Source of the DNA: PFJX01 sp044227325
Lineage (GTDB): Bacteria > Pseudomonadota > Gammaproteobacteria > Burkholderiales > Thiobacillaceae
NCBI GenBank assembly: GCA_044227325.1
Contig: JBGAFI010000009.1
Coordinates: 62,001-126,000 of the forward strand
Reading direction: 5' to 3'
Length of the DNA stretch: 64,000 nt
Shown here: positions 42,251-51,177 of the stretch, piece after piece
Layout: every line of letters starts with the position of its first letter
Numbering within the stretch: the first letter of the stretch is position 1
Notes under the pieces: model-generated
Seen by the model: the letters and a program-made list of their open reading frames with translations, nothing else
What the model was told of the DNA's origin: nothing
Databases searched by the model: none
Program-made: the position numbers and the translations under genes

Positions 42251-43156
42251 ATGTGGTTCAAGAATCTCCAGATTTACCGGCTCCCCGCTGACTGGGCCGT
42301 CGATGTCGCGCGCCTGGACGAGCAGTTGGCCGGCCATGCCCTGCCGGGCTGCGGCAGCATGGACATGCAGAGCCAGGGCTGGATTCCGCCCCGGGACGAC
42401 GAACGTTTCGTCTATGCGCTGAACCGGCAACTGCTGCTGGTCTTCGGCGTGGAGCAGAAGCTGCTGCCCGCCGCCGTGGTCAACCAGTTCGCGAAGGACC
42501 GGGCCGCCGAAATCAGCGACCGGGAAGGCCGTCCGGTGGGGCGCAAGGAATTGCGCGAACTGAAGGAACGCATCACCGATGAACTGCTGCCCCGCGCTTT
42601 CGTGCGGCGCCGCGCCACCTGGGCCTGGATCGACCCGGTGCACGGCTGGCTGGTGGTGGATGCCGCCGCGAAAACCAAGGCGGAGGAGTTGTTGGGTCAC
42701 CTCATCAAATCGGTGGACGAACTGCCGGCGAAACTGCTGAAGACCCAGATGTCCCCGGGCGCCGCGATGACCACCTGGCTGGCCGAAAACGACGCCCCCG
42801 CCGGCTTCACCCTGGACCGGGATCTGGAACTGCGCGCCCCGGGCGACGAACGGGCGACGGTGCGCTACGTGCGCCACGCCCTGGAAGGCGAGGAGATCCG
42901 CGAGTACATCGCCGAGGGCAAGAGCGCGACCCGTCTGGGCATGACCTGGAACGACCGCATTTCCTTCGTGCTCACCGAGGACATGCAGATCAAGCGCCTC
43001 GCCTTCCTGGACATCCTCAAGGAGGAAAGCGAGGGCCAGGCGGAGACGGACGAGGAACGCTTCGACATCGATTTCGCGCTCATGGCCGGGGAATTGGCGA
43101 AGCTGCTGGCGGCGCTGGTGGACGCGCTGGGCGGAGAGATGCCGGCGTCGTCTTGA
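42251..43156 (+). CDS. rdgC: Recombination-associated protein RdgC
   Basis: A 301-residue RdgC, which forms a ring around double-stranded DNA and limits RecA access. Diagnostic blocks are MWFKNLQIYRL at the start, GWIPPRDDERFVYALN, and LPARAFVRRR-like LPRAFVRRRATWAWID. The length matches the family. A TATAAT-like box lies at about 42222, upstream of the ATG. It is followed by repeats. Confidence 0.96.
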   Translation: MWFKNLQIYRLPADWAVDVARLDEQLAGHALPGCGSMDMQSQGWIPPRDDERFVYALNRQLLLVFGVEQKLLPAAVVNQFAKDRAAEISDREGRPVGRKELRELKERITDELLPRAFVRRRATWAWIDPVHGWLVVDAAAKTKAEELLGHLIKSVDELPAKLLKTQMSPGAAMTTWLAENDAPAGFTLDRDLELRAPGDERATVRYVRHALEGEEIREYIAEGKSATRLGMTWNDRISFVLTEDMQIKRLAFLDILKEESEGQAETDEERFDIDFALMAGELAKLLAALVDALGGEMPASS

Positions 43157-43162
43157 CCGGGG

Positions 43163-43275
43163 CTTCCCCCCTTTGGAAAAGGGGGGCAGGGGGGATTCGG
43201 AACCAGGAACGAGGCGCCCGAATGATCCGACCCGACGAATCCCCCTCGATCCCCCTTTTCCAAAGGGGGAAGAAA
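43163..43275. repeat. Repeat arms in outward order (rdgC-cimA gap)
   Basis: The 306-nt rdgC-cimA gap begins with a right arm (TTCCCCCCTTT..AAAAGGGGGG..GGGGGGATT, 43163-43197), about 40 nt of spacer, then a left arm (AATCCCCCTCGATCCCCC.., 43238-43275). The order of arms is the reverse of the copies in the hydrogenase locus. The remainder of the gap to 43462 holds a TGATAAT-like -10 box near 43410 and no gene. Confidence 0.85.
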
Positions 43276-43462
43276 ACCCGCTCAGCGCCAAGCAGCGCGG
43301 CGCGAGCCCCGAGAGGGGGTGCGGGAGCCAGTCCGGACTCGCGCCGCTTCTCCGGGCTGCGACTTCGCCGCACAGATCTGCTTTGTCGGCCATGAGCGCG
43401 CCGATCGGGTGATAATCCCACTTTCGATGCTGCAACCGCACAATCCGTACCAGCCAACCGCC

Positions 43463-45052
43463 ATGTCCCAAGTCTTCCTCTACGACACCACCCTGCGCGA
43501 CGGCACCCAGCGGGAGGACATCTCCCTGTCCGTCGATGACAAGCTCACCATCGCGAAACGCCTGGCCGAATTCGGCATCCACTACATCGAGGGCGGCTGG
43601 CCCGGCTCCAACCCCAAGGACGCGGAGTTCTTCGCCCGCGCCGGGCGCATGAACCTGGGCGCGACCAGGCTCGCGGCCTTTGGCAGCACGCGCCATAAAA
43701 ACACCCTGTGCGAGGACGACAGCAACCTGAAGGCCCTGCTCGCCGCCGGCACGCCGGCGGTGACCCTGGTGGGCAAGAGCTGGGACTACCACGTCAGCCA
43801 CGTGCTGGACACCAGCCCCGAGGAAAACCTGGCCATGATCCGCGACAGCGTGGCCTGGATGAAGTCCCAGGGACGCGAGGTGTTGTTCGACGCGGAACAT
43901 TTCTACGACGGCTTCCTCGCCAATCCGGAATTCGCCCTGGCCACCCTGGAGGCCGCCGCCGAGGCCGGCGCCGACTGGCTGGTGCTGTGCGAGACCAACG
44001 GCGGCAAGCTGCCCTGGCAGGTGGAGGAGATCACCCGGGACGTGGCTTCCCGCTTCCTCGGCCGCTTTGGCGCGCGCCTGGGCGCGCATTGCCACAACGA
44101 CACCGGCTGCGGCGTCGCCAACTCCATCTCCGCCGTGCGCGGCGGCTGCGCCATGGTTCAGGGCACCATCAACGGCTACGGCGAGCGGGTCGGCAACGCG
44201 GACCTGGTCAGCATCGTCCCCAACCTGCAACTGAAGATGGGCTACGAAGCCGTGCGGCCGGAGCAGTTGCGGGAACTCACCGGCCTGTCCCGCTTCGTCG
44301 CCGAGGTGGCGAATCTGAAGCACGACGACCACCATCCCTATACCGGCCATTCCGCCTTCGCCCACAAGGGCGGCATCCACGTCGCCGCCATCCTCAAGGC
44401 CAGCGATACCTACCAGCACGTCGAACCGGAGCTGGTGGGCAATGAAAGGCGCTCGGTCATTTCCGAACTGTCCGGACGCGGCAACATCCTGTTCATGGCC
44501 CAGAGCCTGGGCATCGACGTGGACCGGGAGGACGCGCAGAAGGTGCTGGGCCAGATCAAGCACATGGAGCACGAGGGCTTCACCTTCGAGGCCGCCGAGG
44601 CCAGCGTGGAACTGTTGTTCAAGCGTCTGGAGTCCGGCTACGAACGGCCCTTCGAACTGGTGGACTACTTCGTCATCACCGAGCGCCGCCACGGACGCGG
44701 CCTGCTTTCCGAGGCCACGGTGAAGGTGAAGGTGGCCGGCGAGGTGAAGTTCACCGCCGCCGAGGGCAACGGCCCGGTCAACGCCCTGGCCACCGCGCTG
44801 CAGGAAGCCCTGGTGGATGCCTATCCGGTGCTGCGCACGGTGCGCCTGTCCGACTACAAGGTGCGCATCCTCAACAGCGCCAGCGGCACCGCCGCCTCCA
44901 CCCGGGTGCTCATCGATTTCCAGAGCGGCGGCGAGGCCTGGACCACGGTGGGCGCCAGCCCCAACATCATCGAGGCGAGCTGGCGCGCCCTGGCGGACAG
45001 CATGGAATACGCGCTGGTCAGGCTGGGCGACGAGGGCATGGGCGGGGCGTGA
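43463..45052 (+). CDS. cimA: Citramalate synthase CimA
   Basis: A 529-residue member of the isopropylmalate/citramalate synthase family. It condenses acetyl-CoA with pyruvate to (R)-citramalate in isoleucine synthesis. N-terminal TIM-barrel with FLYDTTLRDGTQRE, GWPGSNPKDAEFF and metal-site AHCHNDTGCGVANS, then the linker with GTINGYGERVGNADL, and a C-terminal LeuA regulatory domain (SDYKVRILNSASGTAASTRV). The length and GWPGSNPKD motif favour CimA over LeuA. ATG 43463 is chosen over ATG 43427 by similarity. It is flanked on both sides by repeat arms. Confidence 0.93.
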   Translation: MSQVFLYDTTLRDGTQREDISLSVDDKLTIAKRLAEFGIHYIEGGWPGSNPKDAEFFARAGRMNLGATRLAAFGSTRHKNTLCEDDSNLKALLAAGTPAVTLVGKSWDYHVSHVLDTSPEENLAMIRDSVAWMKSQGREVLFDAEHFYDGFLANPEFALATLEAAAEAGADWLVLCETNGGKLPWQVEEITRDVASRFLGRFGARLGAHCHNDTGCGVANSISAVRGGCAMVQGTINGYGERVGNADLVSIVPNLQLKMGYEAVRPEQLRELTGLSRFVAEVANLKHDDHHPYTGHSAFAHKGGIHVAAILKASDTYQHVEPELVGNERRSVISELSGRGNILFMAQSLGIDVDREDAQKVLGQIKHMEHEGFTFEAAEASVELLFKRLESGYERPFELVDYFVITERRHGRGLLSEATVKVKVAGEVKFTAAEGNGPVNALATALQEALVDAYPVLRTVRLSDYKVRILNSASGTAASTRVLIDFQSGGEAWTTVGASPNIIEASWRALADSMEYALVRLGDEGMGGA

Positions 45053-45080
45053 TCCTCACACCTACGCTAGGCATGAGTGA

Positions 45081-45177
45081 CTTCCCCCTTTGTAAAAGGG
45101 GGATGGAGGGGGATTCAAGAACTGGGCGTCGCTCCACGACGAATCCCCCCTAACCCCCCTTTTTCAAAGGGGGGAAC
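45081..45177. repeat. Repeat arms in outward order, downstream of cimA
   Basis: A right arm (CTTCCCCCTTTG..AAAAGGGGG..GGGGGATT) followed after about 25 nt by a left arm (AATCCCCCCTAACCCCCC, hairpin, GGGGGGAAC). The order matches the copy upstream of cimA, so cimA lies between two such units. Confidence 0.87.
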
Positions 45178-45231
45178 TGGTGAGCCGTGGCTGTGGGCCG
45201 GCATGCCGAATGCGCATCGGGTCACGGCGAG

Positions 45232-45717
45232 CTATGCCGGCTCCCACTCGCTGAACGTCGCCGCCTGGCCCCGGTAAATCCCCTCCACGTCGATCAGATT
45301 CCAGACCGTCGCCTTGGCGATGCGGAAGCGCCGGCCCGTGCTGGAAATCCTGATCCCCGCGTAATCGTCGATGAAGCCGAAGCGCGTCACCCGCGCCAGC
45401 AGCGCCGCCCGTTCCTCCCGCGCCAGGGGTTCCGCCGAATAGCGGGAGGGCAGGGCGGTGAAGGCGGCGAAATCCAGCTCGAACAATGCCAGCGCCATCC
45501 GGTTGCCGTACTGGAACACCGGGTCGGCCTGGGTGCCGTGGGCGACCACCGCTTGTGGCGCGCGCCACAAGGCATCCCACAAGGCGGAGTCGGAATCGGC
45601 GTCCCGCGCCAGCAACGGACGGCCTACCACGCGCCGGTGGCTGTCGACGATCAGGCGCGCGAGCGCATCGCGTTTCGCGTCGCGCGCGGGCGGCGCCAGA
45701 GTGGGAGAGGTTTGCAT
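45232..45717 (-). CDS. MEKHLA domain protein
   Basis: A 161-residue soluble protein of the MEKHLA family, a PAS-related domain otherwise found fused to plant HD-ZIP regulators. Typical blocks are DALWRAPQAVVAHGTQADPVFQYGN, then ALFELDFAAFTALPSRYSAEP, and IRISSTGRRFRIAKATVWNL. The function in bacteria is unknown. It is divergent from epsA and overlaps no repeat. Confidence 0.87.
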   Translation of the reverse strand: MQTSPTLAPPARDAKRDALARLIVDSHRRVVGRPLLARDADSDSALWDALWRAPQAVVAHGTQADPVFQYGNRMALALFELDFAAFTALPSRYSAEPLAREERAALLARVTRFGFIDDYAGIRISSTGRRFRIAKATVWNLIDVEGIYRGQAATFSEWEPA

Positions 45718-45890
45718 GTTCGCTTCGGCAGGAGCGTGAAGGCGGGAAATCCTACCGCCCCCCGGGCCCGGCCGGTGCAATTCGCGTCCAAATCGCCGGA
45801 CAAAGTGGCGCGCGACATGTCCCTGTCATATCCACGGGCTATAACTTTCGGCTTGTCTACTCGCATGCTTGGCATGCCCGGGCCGCAAGC

Positions 45891-46655
45891 ATGGAACACA
45901 CGGAAGATCGCGATCGACTGATCAACATCCTGGAAAGCGCGACCAAGGTGCTCAGGCCGAGCCAGTTCTTCGCCTGGACCCAAGGTCCGCTGCAAGCGCT
46001 GCTGCCCCACGAAATCCTGATCTGCGGCATGGCCGAGGGACCGGGCGACGAACTGCGCATGCGCTATTTCACCGCGACCCGCTATTTCAAGGCCGAGCAC
46101 TTCGAGGCCGCCTGCAATACCCGCAACGGCCTGGTCACCCAGGTGGTGCGCCACTGGAAGGCCACGCGCCAGCCCTGCCTGGTGCCGCCGCCGCCTGACG
46201 CCATGCCCGGCGATCCCCAATGGGAAGCGCTCATGCACCGCCTGGAGCTGCGCAACATGGCCGCCCACGGACAGCTTTCGCCCCAGGGCAATCTGCACGC
46301 CTGGTTCGGCTTCTTCCGCGTGGCCGACCTGGGGCGCCAGACCGGCACGATCCTGGAACTCCTGCTCCCCTGCGTCGTCGCCACCTACGCCCGCGTGCTC
46401 AGCCACGAAGCCGGCGCCACGGGCCAGGGCATGTCCATGAGCGGCACCCTGTCGCGCCGGGAGATGCAGGTGCTCGAACTGGTGCGCGACGGCGGCTCCA
46501 ACCAGGAGATCGCCGAACGCCTCGCCATCTCCGCCATGACCGCGAAGAACCATGTCCAGAACATCCGCGTGAAGCTCAAGGTAAGAACGCGCGGCCAGGC
46601 CGTCGCCGAAGCCCTGCGCATGGGCATCATCCGGCCGAAGCGCGAGGAAAACTGA
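45891..46655 (+). CDS. epsA: EpsA-type LuxR-family regulator of the PEP-CTERM system
   Basis: A 254-residue regulator. An N-terminal sensory region of about 180 residues (PSQFFAWTQGPLQALLPHEILICGM) is followed by a LuxR/FixJ-type helix-turn-helix (LSRREMQVLELVRDGGSNQEIAERLAISAMTAKNHVQNI). This layout is that of EpsA, the regulator associated with XrtB/PEP-CTERM exopolysaccharide loci. ATG 45891 is the first start after unrelated upstream sequence. Palindromes at 46709 and 46811, downstream, may be its operators or part of its terminator. Confidence 0.87.
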   Translation: MEHTEDRDRLINILESATKVLRPSQFFAWTQGPLQALLPHEILICGMAEGPGDELRMRYFTATRYFKAEHFEAACNTRNGLVTQVVRHWKATRQPCLVPPPPDAMPGDPQWEALMHRLELRNMAAHGQLSPQGNLHAWFGFFRVADLGRQTGTILELLLPCVVATYARVLSHEAGATGQGMSMSGTLSRREMQVLELVRDGGSNQEIAERLAISAMTAKNHVQNIRVKLKVRTRGQAVAEALRMGIIRPKREEN

Positions 46656-46708
46656 GCCCGGCGCGGCGGTCCGCGCCGCCGTTCGCCTTGTCGGTATTTT
46701 TTACACTC

Positions 46709-46731
46709 ATGAGCCGAACGGCTCATTTTTC
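46709..46731. promoter_or_regulatory. Palindrome ATGAGCCGAACGGCTCAT followed by T-run
   Basis: A perfect 18-bp palindrome followed by TTTTT, 54 nt after epsA. It can serve as a terminator, but the same 18-mer recurs at 62202 without a T-run and a near copy lies at 46811, so it may also be a protein-binding site. The epsA-PEP-CTERM gap (46656-46966) holds no gene. Confidence 0.6.
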
Positions 46732-46810
46732 CCCCCCGATTGTTTCAATCTCTTGTCATCCCCCCCCTCTATCGTGGCAGGTGTGGGACCGCGCCAAGCC
46801 GCGTGAAATA

Positions 46811-46830
46811 AGCCGAAAGGCTCAATTTTC
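46811..46830. promoter_or_regulatory. Near copy of the palindrome upstream of the PEP-CTERM gene
   Basis: AGCCGAAAGGCTCAATTTTC matches the copy at 46712 closely, including the following T-run, at a distance of 99 nt. It lies 137 nt before the PEP-CTERM start codon and is a candidate operator. Confidence 0.45.
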
Positions 46831-46966
46831 CGACCTGTCCGTGCCGCTCCGGCTGTAACACAGCGCCCCCAGAGTGTGGCTGCGCGCCCTTGAACCGGAA
46901 GGATCCATCCGGCCCGGGGCGTGACGGGAGAAACTTTTTTTCTTTAGCTAAGGAAAGGAAACACCA

Positions 46967-47839
46967 ATGAAACTGAAACTTATCGCTTTGGCCGCCATGC
47001 TGGCCGCCTCCGGGGCGGCCCAGGCCAAGATCGCCGACAGCAACGACAACGGCAGCAGCCTGTCCGGCGACATGTTCGCCAGCCTGGTGAGCGTCTCCAC
47101 CGGCACTTCCTACACCGTGGACCTGGGCCTGCGCCTGGACCAGTTCACCGCCGCGGTCGCACCGACCCAGATGGGCGTGAAACTGGTGTGGGATCTGGAC
47201 GCCGGCACCTTCGCCGACCTGGGTTCCTTCAGCACCGGCCTGGCCGGCCAGATGCAGGCCCTGAACTACGGTTCCGTGTACGGCAGCTTCGCGGCCACCG
47301 GCGCCATTGCCGCCGCCGACCTGAAGTTCGACGTGAAGGCCATGGACGGTCTGCCCACCTCCCTCGCTGGTGCCGGTACCAACCGCTATCTGTCCACTTC
47401 CTCGGCCAGCAGCATCAGCGCGACCAATGGCCAGGTCTTTAACATGGATAACGTGGATGTGTACCCCACCGCCGCCAATGCGGACGCCACCCACAGCACC
47501 CATGGTGCCACTTTCAATACCGCCGGCGCCAACATGTATGACGCAGGAGATGCGGCCAACGTGTATTTCCAAAGTTCTGGCGACAATTGGAAAGGTGCGA
47601 CCAGCTTCACTTCCACCGGTTCCGCCGCCAACGGCCTGAACTTCTTCTTCCTCACCAATTCCTCCACCAACAGCGCCAGTGCGGCCGCTGTGACCAAGTA
47701 CGCCGGCGTGTGGAGCTTCGATGCGGAAACCGCCCAACTGAGCTACGTGTCCGCCGTGCCGGAACCCGAGACCTATGCCCTCATGTTGGCCGGCCTCGGC
47801 CTGGTTGGCGCCATGGCTCGCCGCCGCAAGTCCGTCTGA
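46967..47839 (+). CDS. PEP-CTERM sorting domain protein
   Basis: A 290-residue exported protein with signal peptide 1-20 (ending GAAQA), a Ser/Ala/Thr-rich middle with no recognised domain, and a C-terminal PEP-CTERM tripartite signal (VPEPETYALMLAGLGLVGAMA, then RRRKSV). AGGAAAGGAAAC precedes the ATG. It is different in sequence from the PEP-CTERM protein at 20811. It begins the surface-protein locus after epsA; a hairpin separates it from the next gene. Confidence 0.9.
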   Translation: MKLKLIALAAMLAASGAAQAKIADSNDNGSSLSGDMFASLVSVSTGTSYTVDLGLRLDQFTAAVAPTQMGVKLVWDLDAGTFADLGSFSTGLAGQMQALNYGSVYGSFAATGAIAAADLKFDVKAMDGLPTSLAGAGTNRYLSTSSASSISATNGQVFNMDNVDVYPTAANADATHSTHGATFNTAGANMYDAGDAANVYFQSSGDNWKGATSFTSTGSAANGLNFFFLTNSSTNSASAAAVTKYAGVWSFDAETAQLSYVSAVPEPETYALMLAGLGLVGAMARRRKSV

Positions 47840-47856
47840 GTTCTATCCCTGTTCCT

Positions 47857-47878
47857 CCCGGCCCGCATCCGGGCCGGG
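47857..47878 (+). terminator. Hairpin after the PEP-CTERM gene
   Basis: Stem CCCGGCCC / GGGCCGGG with a GCATCC loop. The T-run is poor (CTTCCTT), so it may attenuate rather than fully terminate; the next gene starts 33 nt later. Confidence 0.55.
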
Positions 47879-47911
47879 CTTCCTTCGCAGACCCCAAAAA
47901 GGAAACTACCG

Positions 47912-49405
47912 ATGAAACTGAAACAGATCGCCCTCGCCGTGGCCGCCCTGGCCGCCGCCCCCGCCTTCGCCGCCACCGGCAGCCTCACCGCCCTGTTCGG
48001 CGTGCCCGCCGGCAACATGGTGTTCATCTCCGGCGCCTCCGCCCTGTCCGGCTCCCTGGCCAACGTGGTGGCGGCCAACTGCACCGGAGGCGCCAGCAAT
48101 GTGAAGTCCCTCACCATCAATGGCTCCACCAGCGACGGCCGCGTCACCGTGTGCACCACCTCCGCCATCGACGGCTCCTTCGCCGGCCCCTTCGCGGTGA
48201 TCAAGCGGGACACCAACGGTTCCTTCGACGGTGTCGGCCCGGTCATCAGCCAGACCGGCCTGATCAAGTGGGCGGACGTGGGCAACTGCAACGACGCCAC
48301 CCTCCAGTGCGGCCTGGACAGCACCACCGTGCGGGTGCCCCATGCCGGCCTCACCGACGTGGATTCCAACATCTGGGTGGGCCTGAGCAACACCGGCGCC
48401 CTGAGCGTCGCCGTGCCCGATCCCGCCGCCGCCGGCACCGTGCTGAGCGGTGGCTTCGCCGGCCAGGGCTTTGGCGTCATGGTGTCCGAGAGCCTGTACA
48501 ACGCCATGATGGCCAAGCAGGTCGCCGAAGGCCGCCTGCCCGCCAGCGCCGGCGGCGTTAACTGCGCGGCGGGCAACTTCACCGCCGGCGCCTGCCAGCC
48601 CAGCATCGGCAAGGAGGAGTACGCGGCCATCGTCGACGGCGGCAACTTCAACTACATCGCCAACGGCGCCCTCAGCGGCGACGCCGGCGTCATCAACCTG
48701 TGCCGCCGCGTCGAGACCTCCGGTACCCAGGCGTCCTCCAACGTGTACTTCCTGAACAACCCCTGCGGCAACGCCAACCCGACCTTTGGATTCAAGGCGC
48801 CCAAGTACGTCGACCTGGCCAACAGCCCCACCGCGGTGGCCTTCAACTCCTCTAACGGCGACGCCGTCACCGGCAACTGGGACAACTTCGATGGCGCCTT
48901 CGGTCTGTTCGAAGGTTCCGGCACCGGCGACGCCCGCAACTGCGTGAGCCGCCGCAACGCCGGCAAGAACCCCAACAACGTGTCCGACGCCCTGGGTACC
49001 TACGCCATCGGCTGGATCTCCCTGGAGAACGCGGTTCAAAGCGGCTGGAAGTACGTGAAGCTGGACGGCGTTTCCCCCAACGCCTACCAGGTGCCGGTGG
49101 GCAGCGCCGCCGACATCGCCGGCGGCGGTGCCGCCGACGGCTGGGCTCAGGACAGCGACCAGCGCCGCAACGTGGTGAACGGCTACTACGATGCCGCCCC
49201 CGAACTGGAAATGCTGTGGCCGTCCACCACGCCCTTCGCCACCTTCCTGACCACCCTGAAGAACACCTTCGCCGACCCCGCCGCCGTGAACACCCGGGGC
49301 ATCTTCCAGGCGAACGGTCTCTTCACCCACGCCGCCAACCCGACCCAGGTCCACAAGGGCACCCGCAACGGCAACTTCTGCGCGCCCCAGGCCCTGGCCG
49401 AGTAA
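47912..49405 (+). CDS. Secreted protein of unknown function in the TPS locus
   Basis: A 497-residue exported protein with signal peptide 1-21 (ending PAFA). The mature part starts ATGSLTALFGVPAGNMVFISGASAL and contains about eight cysteines (VAANCTGG, DGRVTVCTTS, VGNCNDATLQCGLD, NLCRRVETS, NNPCGNANP, RNCVSRRNAG, GNFCAPQA). The opening and the regularly placed GASA-type turns loosely recall periplasmic substrate-binding (PstS-like) proteins, but I would not assign it. No C-terminal anchor or PEP-CTERM signal. It is followed by a strong terminator. Confidence 0.75.
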   Translation: MKLKQIALAVAALAAAPAFAATGSLTALFGVPAGNMVFISGASALSGSLANVVAANCTGGASNVKSLTINGSTSDGRVTVCTTSAIDGSFAGPFAVIKRDTNGSFDGVGPVISQTGLIKWADVGNCNDATLQCGLDSTTVRVPHAGLTDVDSNIWVGLSNTGALSVAVPDPAAAGTVLSGGFAGQGFGVMVSESLYNAMMAKQVAEGRLPASAGGVNCAAGNFTAGACQPSIGKEEYAAIVDGGNFNYIANGALSGDAGVINLCRRVETSGTQASSNVYFLNNPCGNANPTFGFKAPKYVDLANSPTAVAFNSSNGDAVTGNWDNFDGAFGLFEGSGTGDARNCVSRRNAGKNPNNVSDALGTYAIGWISLENAVQSGWKYVKLDGVSPNAYQVPVGSAADIAGGGAADGWAQDSDQRRNVVNGYYDAAPELEMLWPSTTPFATFLTTLKNTFADPAAVNTRGIFQANGLFTHAANPTQVHKGTRNGNFCAPQALAE

Positions 49406-49447
49406 GCGGTTTTGCCGACGACAGGCTCTCGCGGGCCGGTCGAACTT

Positions 49448-49476
49448 CCACCCCGTGGCGACACGGGGTGGTTTTT
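49448..49476 (+). terminator. Strong rho-independent terminator
   Basis: Stem CCACCCCGTG / CACGGGGTGG with loop GCGA is followed by TTTTT. It ends the PEP-CTERM/497-residue protein unit and implies that tpsB has its own promoter. Confidence 0.93.
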
Positions 49477-49579
49477 GCTTTTTCAGGCTGCATGGATCAG
49501 GGCCTTCAGGCCCATGGCGATGAGGCGGCGCGCCTCGCCAACGTCGTCATGGGCCTGCGGGAACGAATGGAAAGCGCAC

Positions 49580-51148
49580 GTGTTGTCCGATTTGAGCTGT
49601 TTCTTACTGAAGCGCCTGGTGGCGCTGTCCGTCCTTTTCGCCGTGAACGGGCTGGTCCGGGCCGAGGGTGTCGAATTCGACCTCCTGGAGTTTCAGGTGG
49701 AGGGGGCTACCCGCCTGCCCGTGGCCGCCATCGAGGAGGCGGTGTATCCCTTCCTGGGGGAGAAGAAGTCCATCCAGGACGTGGAAAAGGCGCGCGAAGC
49801 CCTGGAAAAGGCCTTTCACCAGGGCGGCTACCTGACGGCTTTCGTGAACATTCCGGAGCAGAAGGTGGACGGCGGCATCGTGCGCTTGCGGGTGGTGGAA
49901 GGCGAGGTGGAACGCCTGCGCGTGAGCGGCTCCCGCTACTACGCCCTGGGCGAGATCAAGGCGCGGGTGCCGGAACTGGCGGAGGGCAACGTGCCCTACT
50001 TCCCCGCGTTGCAGAAGGAACTCGCCGGGCTGGGGCGCGCCGCCGACCGCAAGATCACGCCGGTGCTGCGGGCCGGCCGGGAGCCGGGCAAGGTGGAGGT
50101 GGACCTGAAGGTGGCGGACAACCGCCCCCTGCACGGCTCCGTGGAGTTGAACGACCGCTATAGCGCAGATACCTCCCGGGCGCGACTGTCCGGGAGCGCG
50201 CGCTGGGACAATCTCTGGCAGAAGGACCACAGCCTGGGCGTCAGCTATCAGGTAGCGCCCCAGAACGTGGACGACAGCGTGGCGTTTTCGGCGACCTACT
50301 CCGCGCCGCTGGCTTCGGGCGATTATCTGGCCCTGTACGGCGTGCACACGGAAAGCGACGTGGCCGCGCTGGGCACCTTGGGCGTGGTGGGCAACGGCGA
50401 CATCCTCGGCCTGCGCTACATCCTGCCGCTGCGAGGTTTGCCGGATTTCCACCATTCCCTGACCCTGGGAGTCGATTTCAAGAACTTCCAGCAGACCGTC
50501 AACCTCCAGGGCGCGGACAGCTTCAATACGCCGGTGAGCTATCTCCCCTTTACCCTGTCTTGGGAGGGTGGAGTGACAAACGACACCTCCCAGAGCCGCT
50601 TCAGTCTGGCTGCGAATCTCCATCTGCGTGACTTGGTGGGGCACGACACCGAGTTCGCCAACAAGCGTTTCAAGGCCAAGTCTCAATATTTTTTCCTGCG
50701 CGGTGCCTTTGACCGGACTTGGCGCTGGCCATCCGGCATGGAGCTTGGTCTGCGCACAGGCATGCAGATGACGGACCAGCCGCTTATTTCCAATGAAGGC
50801 TTCGCGCTCGGTGGCGTCGACAGTGTGCGTGGCTACCTGGAATCGGAGGTTCTGGGAGACCGGGGATTTTCCCTCGGATTCGAGTTGCGCTCACCCCCTT
50901 ACACCGGCGTGGCCGGCCTCGAGGAAGTCCGCGTGCTTACATTTCTCGAGGCCGGCCGAGCCTGGGTGGTCGACGCGCTGCCGGGCCAGACCGGCCGCTA
51001 CAGCCTGGCTGGCACGGGACTGGGTGTGCGCCTGAAGACCCGGAGCGGCTTTTCCGGCGCCTTGGACTTTGCCTGGGCACTGGAGGACGCGGGCCGTACC
51101 CAGGCAGGCGGCAGGCGCGTGCACGCAAGCCTGGCGTACGCCTTCTGA
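49580..51148 (+). CDS. TpsB two-partner secretion outer-membrane transporter (ShlB/FhaC/HecB family)
   Basis: A 522-residue Omp85-superfamily transporter that exports the TpsA partner. From GTG 49580: signal peptide (to about 29, ending LVRA), POTRA 1 (EFDLLEFQVEGATRLPVAAIEEAV) and POTRA 2 (about 105-190), then a 16-strand-type barrel with the VRGYLESEVLGDRGF motif near residue 415-430 (the conserved loop-6 VRGY). The sequence ends in Phe (LAYAF). The start is uncertain, as TTG 49583 or earlier codons would also be open, but only this region gives a proper signal peptide. Confidence 0.92.
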   Translation: MLSDLSCFLLKRLVALSVLFAVNGLVRAEGVEFDLLEFQVEGATRLPVAAIEEAVYPFLGEKKSIQDVEKAREALEKAFHQGGYLTAFVNIPEQKVDGGIVRLRVVEGEVERLRVSGSRYYALGEIKARVPELAEGNVPYFPALQKELAGLGRAADRKITPVLRAGREPGKVEVDLKVADNRPLHGSVELNDRYSADTSRARLSGSARWDNLWQKDHSLGVSYQVAPQNVDDSVAFSATYSAPLASGDYLALYGVHTESDVAALGTLGVVGNGDILGLRYILPLRGLPDFHHSLTLGVDFKNFQQTVNLQGADSFNTPVSYLPFTLSWEGGVTNDTSQSRFSLAANLHLRDLVGHDTEFANKRFKAKSQYFFLRGAFDRTWRWPSGMELGLRTGMQMTDQPLISNEGFALGGVDSVRGYLESEVLGDRGFSLGFELRSPPYTGVAGLEEVRVLTFLEAGRAWVVDALPGQTGRYSLAGTGLGVRLKTRSGFSGALDFAWALEDAGRTQAGGRRVHASLAYAF

Positions 51149-51177
51149 CAGGGTTCCTCTATTAGGGAGAGGCCAAT

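Noticed and set aside
41294..44692. A 1132-residue open frame on the - strand opposite gph-tmRNA-rdgC-cimA
   Set aside because: It is antisense to the tmRNA and to three well-supported genes; long antisense frames are expected at this GC content, and its sequence has no domain pattern.
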